DNA of 8,295 nt from JAFMDF01 sp964644655. GTDB taxonomy: Bacteria > Bacteroidota > Bacteroidia > Chitinophagales > Saprospiraceae. Both the position numbers and the translations under genes were made by a program. Shown piece by piece: positions 6,505 through 8,295 of the stretch (position 1 is its first letter; each line of letters starts with the position of its first letter). The notes under the pieces were generated by a model, which saw only the letters and a list, made by a program, of their open reading frames with translations, searched no databases and was not told where the DNA came from. The stretch lies in contig CAZXYA010000419.1 in assembly GCA_964644655.1 (NCBI GenBank), positions 1 through 8,295 of the forward strand, written 5' to 3'.

Positions 6505-7771
6505 ACTTATCAATTGTATTATAAAGACTATTCTCCCCAGTCTCCTTATACAACAAATATTTAGCTCTAGTCTTTTTGAATTGAGTCAATCCTTCTTGCC
6601 AAGTAGCTTTTATTTCTACCGAATTTTTTCCTGCTATTATTTGTTTTCTTAAATCTGCTCCTCCTGCTAATTTATCAAAAAATAAATTTTTCAAAAAAAA
6701 GTCTTCTTTATTAGTATAATTTTGATAAGCGTTGATTAAGTAGTCCAAATTTAATCCTTTAGTATTTCTTATTTTAGCCAATTCAATCGTAGTGAGGTCA
6801 AATCCTTTACAAGTTTTGCCTTCTAGCTTAGGATATTTTGCGCCATCCATCGGTTCAGGTGTAAATTCATAATCACCTATTGTTAAATCAGGATGCCCAT
6901 AGACTTGAAATTGAGTATTCGTGCCTCTGCCTACGCTTATTGCAGTCCCTTCAAAGAAACATAAAGAAGGATACAAATAAATCGACCGATTATTGGGCAA
7001 ATTTGGAGAAGGTTTTATAGGTAATTCATAAACAGTTTCATGGGTATAATTTTCACAAGTTATCGTTGACAAATTGCATTGAATGCCCTTTTTTAACCAT
7101 CCTTCGCCATTCACCATCCGAGCATATTCTGCAATCGTCATTCCATGTACTACAGGAATGGAGTGCTTCCCCACAAATGATTGATAATCGGCATTTAAGA
7201 TAGGCCCATCTACATAATGCCCGTTTGGGTTTGGTCTATCTAAAATCAATACTTCTACTCCATTTTCTGCACAAGCTTCCATCACATAGTGCATAGTGGA
7301 GATGTAGGTATAAAAACGAGCCCCAACATCCTGAATATCAAAAATCACTAAATCAATTCCTGCCAGTTGTGCTGGTTTAGGTTTTTTATTTTTTCCATAT
7401 AAGGATAATAAAGGAATGCCTGTTTTAACATCTATCCCATCGACTACCTTTTCTCCTGCATCTGCTTTCCCTCGAAAACCATGTTCTGGTGCAAAAATGG
7501 TTTTAATATTGATTCCTAATTGTTGAAGTGTATCTGCCAAATGCCTATCGCCAATGGTAGAAGTTTGGTTGACAACTAAAGCAATATTTTTGTTGTTGAT
7601 TAATGAAAAGTATTCAGCTATTCTGGCAGCCCCAACTTTTACTTTTTTTGTTTCCGTTGATCTCTTAATGACTGAGACAGTTGTGGCAATATTTTTATTT
7701 TGCTCGGCTGGCGAACAATTCAAGTAAAAAAAGGTGGCAAAAAGAATACTTATAATTACTTTTAGCTTCAT
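6503..7771 (-). CDS. namZ: Exo-beta-N-acetylmuramidase, DUF1343/NamZ family (GH171)
   Basis: A 422-residue DUF1343 protein. Characterised members (NamZ of Bacillus subtilis and Tannerella forsythia) remove MurNAc from non-reducing ends of peptidoglycan fragments, feeding cell-wall recycling. Key motifs are VVNQTS (66-71), APEHGFRG (94-101) with the proposed catalytic Glu at E96, DIQDVGARFYTY (145-156), DRPNPNG (178-184), KPSPNLPN, and FFEGTAISVGRGT. Length is normal and the frame intact. The N-terminus is a signal peptide with a lipobox-like YLNCS; C19 would be the lipidated residue, though Asn at -1 is not the classic choice. It is therefore probably a lipoprotein facing the periplasm or outer membrane. 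The start is the only Met before the signal peptide. It is divergent from moaD (183-nt gap) and no other recycling gene is visible. Its 3' end runs into the inverted-repeat block. Confidence 0.93.
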   Translation of the reverse strand: MKLKVIISILFATFFYLNCSPAEQNKNIATTVSVIKRSTETKKVKVGAARIAEYFSLINNKNIALVVNQTSTIGDRHLADTLQQLGINIKTIFAPEHGFRGKADAGEKVVDGIDVKTGIPLLSLYGKNKKPKPAQLAGIDLVIFDIQDVGARFYTYISTMHYVMEACAENGVEVLILDRPNPNGHYVDGPILNADYQSFVGKHSIPVVHGMTIAEYARMVNGEGWLKKGIQCNLSTITCENYTHETVYELPIKPSPNLPNNRSIYLYPSLCFFEGTAISVGRGTNTQFQVYGHPDLTIGDYEFTPEPMDGAKYPKLEGKTCKGFDLTTIELAKIRNTKGLNLDYLINAYQNYTNKEDFFLKNLFFDKLAGGADLRKQIIAGKNSVEIKATWQEGLTQFKKTRAKYLLYKETGENSLYNTIDK

Positions 7772-7902
7772 TTTAAAATAATTGAAAGTGAAGTATAGTG
7801 GAACTGAATCTCCACTTGATATTTTTTTGAGCTAGTGTCAAAAGTGATTTAGTAAATTTAAAATCAAAGTCTTATAGATTTACAAAATTCTAAAAATTTA
7901 GC

Positions 7903-7987
7903 AAATCATGGCTTTCGGCATAGCCTCTAATTAAAAAGGTAAAATTAATCAATTATGGTATTAGAAATAATGGCTTTTGGCATCACC
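7903..7987 (+). repeat. Direct repeat: moaD leader copy of an internal moaD segment
   Basis: Bases 7903-7925 and 7965-7987 match at 19 of 23 positions, 62 nt apart. Both contain ATGGCTTT(C/T)GGCAT. The first copy lies upstream of the moaD start; the second lies inside moaD at codons 6-11 (MAFGIT). The similarity implies a short duplication or a rebuilt gene start. Confidence 0.65.
7908..7934 (+). other. Tiny upstream ORF (8 codons) before moaD
   Basis: ATG at 7908 opens an eight-residue frame, MAFGIASN, closed by TAA at 7932-7934, 20 nt before the moaD ATG and out of frame with it. Its first five residues equal moaD residues 6-10. It could be a relic of a duplicated gene start or a translated leader. 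There is no obvious Shine-Dalgarno in front of it, so translation is unproven. Confidence 0.3.
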
Positions 7988-8197
7988 AAAGATATAGTCG
8001 GCAAAACACTTATTAATTTTGAATTGCCAGAAGGGAGTTCTGTAAAAGAATTGAAAGAGCAATTAGAAACAAATTACCCGAGAATGCAAGAATTGAAATC
8101 TTTATTGATAGCAGTCAATGAAGAATATGGTGACGAAACCCATATTTTAAGCGAAAGAGATGAAATTGCTTTGATACCTCCTGTAAGTGGTGGGTAA
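7955..8197 (+). CDS. moaD: MoaD, molybdopterin synthase small subunit (sulfur carrier)
   Basis: An 80-residue ubiquitin-fold protein ending in PPVSGG. The C-terminal Gly-Gly is adenylated by MoeB-type enzymes and converted to a thiocarboxylate, which donates sulfur to precursor Z in the MoaD-MoaE synthase during molybdenum cofactor synthesis. Supporting pattern: a beta-rich start with GKTLINFELPEGSSVKELKEQL, then LLIAVNEEYGDETHILSERDEIALIPPVSGG, the family's Val-Asn and DEIALIPPVSGG blocks. Length equals the usual about 81 aa. Two starts are possible: ATG 7955 (MVLEIMAFG) and ATG 7970 (MAFG). The first is preferred because MVLEIMAFG supplies the first beta-strand. AAAAAGG at 7933-7939 is rather far upstream (15 nt). 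No other moa gene is inside the window, but one could follow beyond the right edge. Confidence 0.95.
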   Translation: MVLEIMAFGITKDIVGKTLINFELPEGSSVKELKEQLETNYPRMQELKSLLIAVNEEYGDETHILSERDEIALIPPVSGG

Positions 8198-8266
8198 GAA
8201 ACGAGTAAAAAATAACTAATGCATTTAGACAACCTCTTTTGCTCGTTACTAAATTAATTATTTTTT

Positions 8267-8278
8267 AGAAGATCTTCT
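8267..8278. promoter_or_regulatory. Perfect 12-bp palindrome AGAAGATCTTCT
   Basis: A perfect palindrome lying 70 nt after the moaD stop and about 10 nt before a ribosome-binding-like sequence at the window edge. It could be an operator or a short hairpin for the next gene, or chance. Confidence 0.3.
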
Positions 8279-8287
8279 GTTTGATTG

Positions 8288-8293
8288 AAAGGA
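8288..8293 (+). promoter_or_regulatory. Shine-Dalgarno-like AAAGGA for a gene starting beyond the window
   Basis: GAAAGGAAC closes the window. It is a much better ribosome-binding sequence than those before the other genes here, which suggests a plus-strand gene begins within a few bases to the right, possibly cotranscribed with moaD about 100 nt upstream. Confidence 0.35.
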
Positions 8294-8295
8294 AC

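Noticed and set aside
8219..8257. 12-codon ORF after moaD
   Set aside because: Too short, with no ribosome-binding sequence and no recognisable product.
8206..8267. Inverted repeat TAAAAAATAA (8206-8215) / (8258-8267) after moaD
   Set aside because: It consists only of A and T in an A+T-rich genome and is not followed by a terminator-like tract; easily random.

Overview
The window looks like chromosome of a low-G+C member of the Bacteroidota. Three things point there: a signal peptide ending in an Ala-Gln motif, an outer-membrane barrel ending in Phe, and two intergenic sites that match the phylum's unusual promoter (TTTG, about 19-20 nt, TAnnTTTG) exactly. Shine-Dalgarno sequences are mostly weak or absent. 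The genus cannot be read from the sequence.

Layout: (1) 1-288 is non-coding and carries inverted repeats plus a heptanucleotide repeat hairpin. (2) 289-2209, minus strand, is a nitrogen-sensing pair: a PII signal protein followed by an Amt ammonium channel. (3) 2740-4911, plus strand, is a secreted protein with a helix-hairpin-helix motif and a large predicted outer-membrane beta-barrel. It converges on (4) 4935-5840, minus strand, a Rpn/PD-(D/E)XK nuclease of the transposase-like family. (5) 5987-6304, plus strand, is a short ORF that reads as the N-terminal part of a DUF4130/TIGR03915-type DNA-metabolism protein whose C-terminal domain is missing. (6) 6313-6504 is a nested block of inverted heptamer repeats between two convergent gene ends. 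(7) 6503-7771, minus strand, is a DUF1343/NamZ exo-N-acetylmuramidase, probably a lipoprotein. (8) 7955-8197, plus strand, is MoaD, the sulfur carrier of molybdopterin synthesis. It is preceded by a tiny upstream ORF that partly duplicates an internal stretch of moaD. The right edge carries a ribosome-binding-like sequence for a gene that starts beyond the window.

Only PII and Amt clearly work together: PII senses 2-oxoglutarate/ATP/ADP and blocks the ammonium channel. The other genes are separate units with ordinary functions. I see no phage, CRISPR, tRNA/rRNA or complete insertion sequence, and no convincing new multi-gene system. The most unusual signals are the GTTNTCR heptamer repeats, which lie against the 3' ends of two minus-strand genes, the truncated DUF4130-like gene next to one of these blocks, and the duplicated moaD leader.
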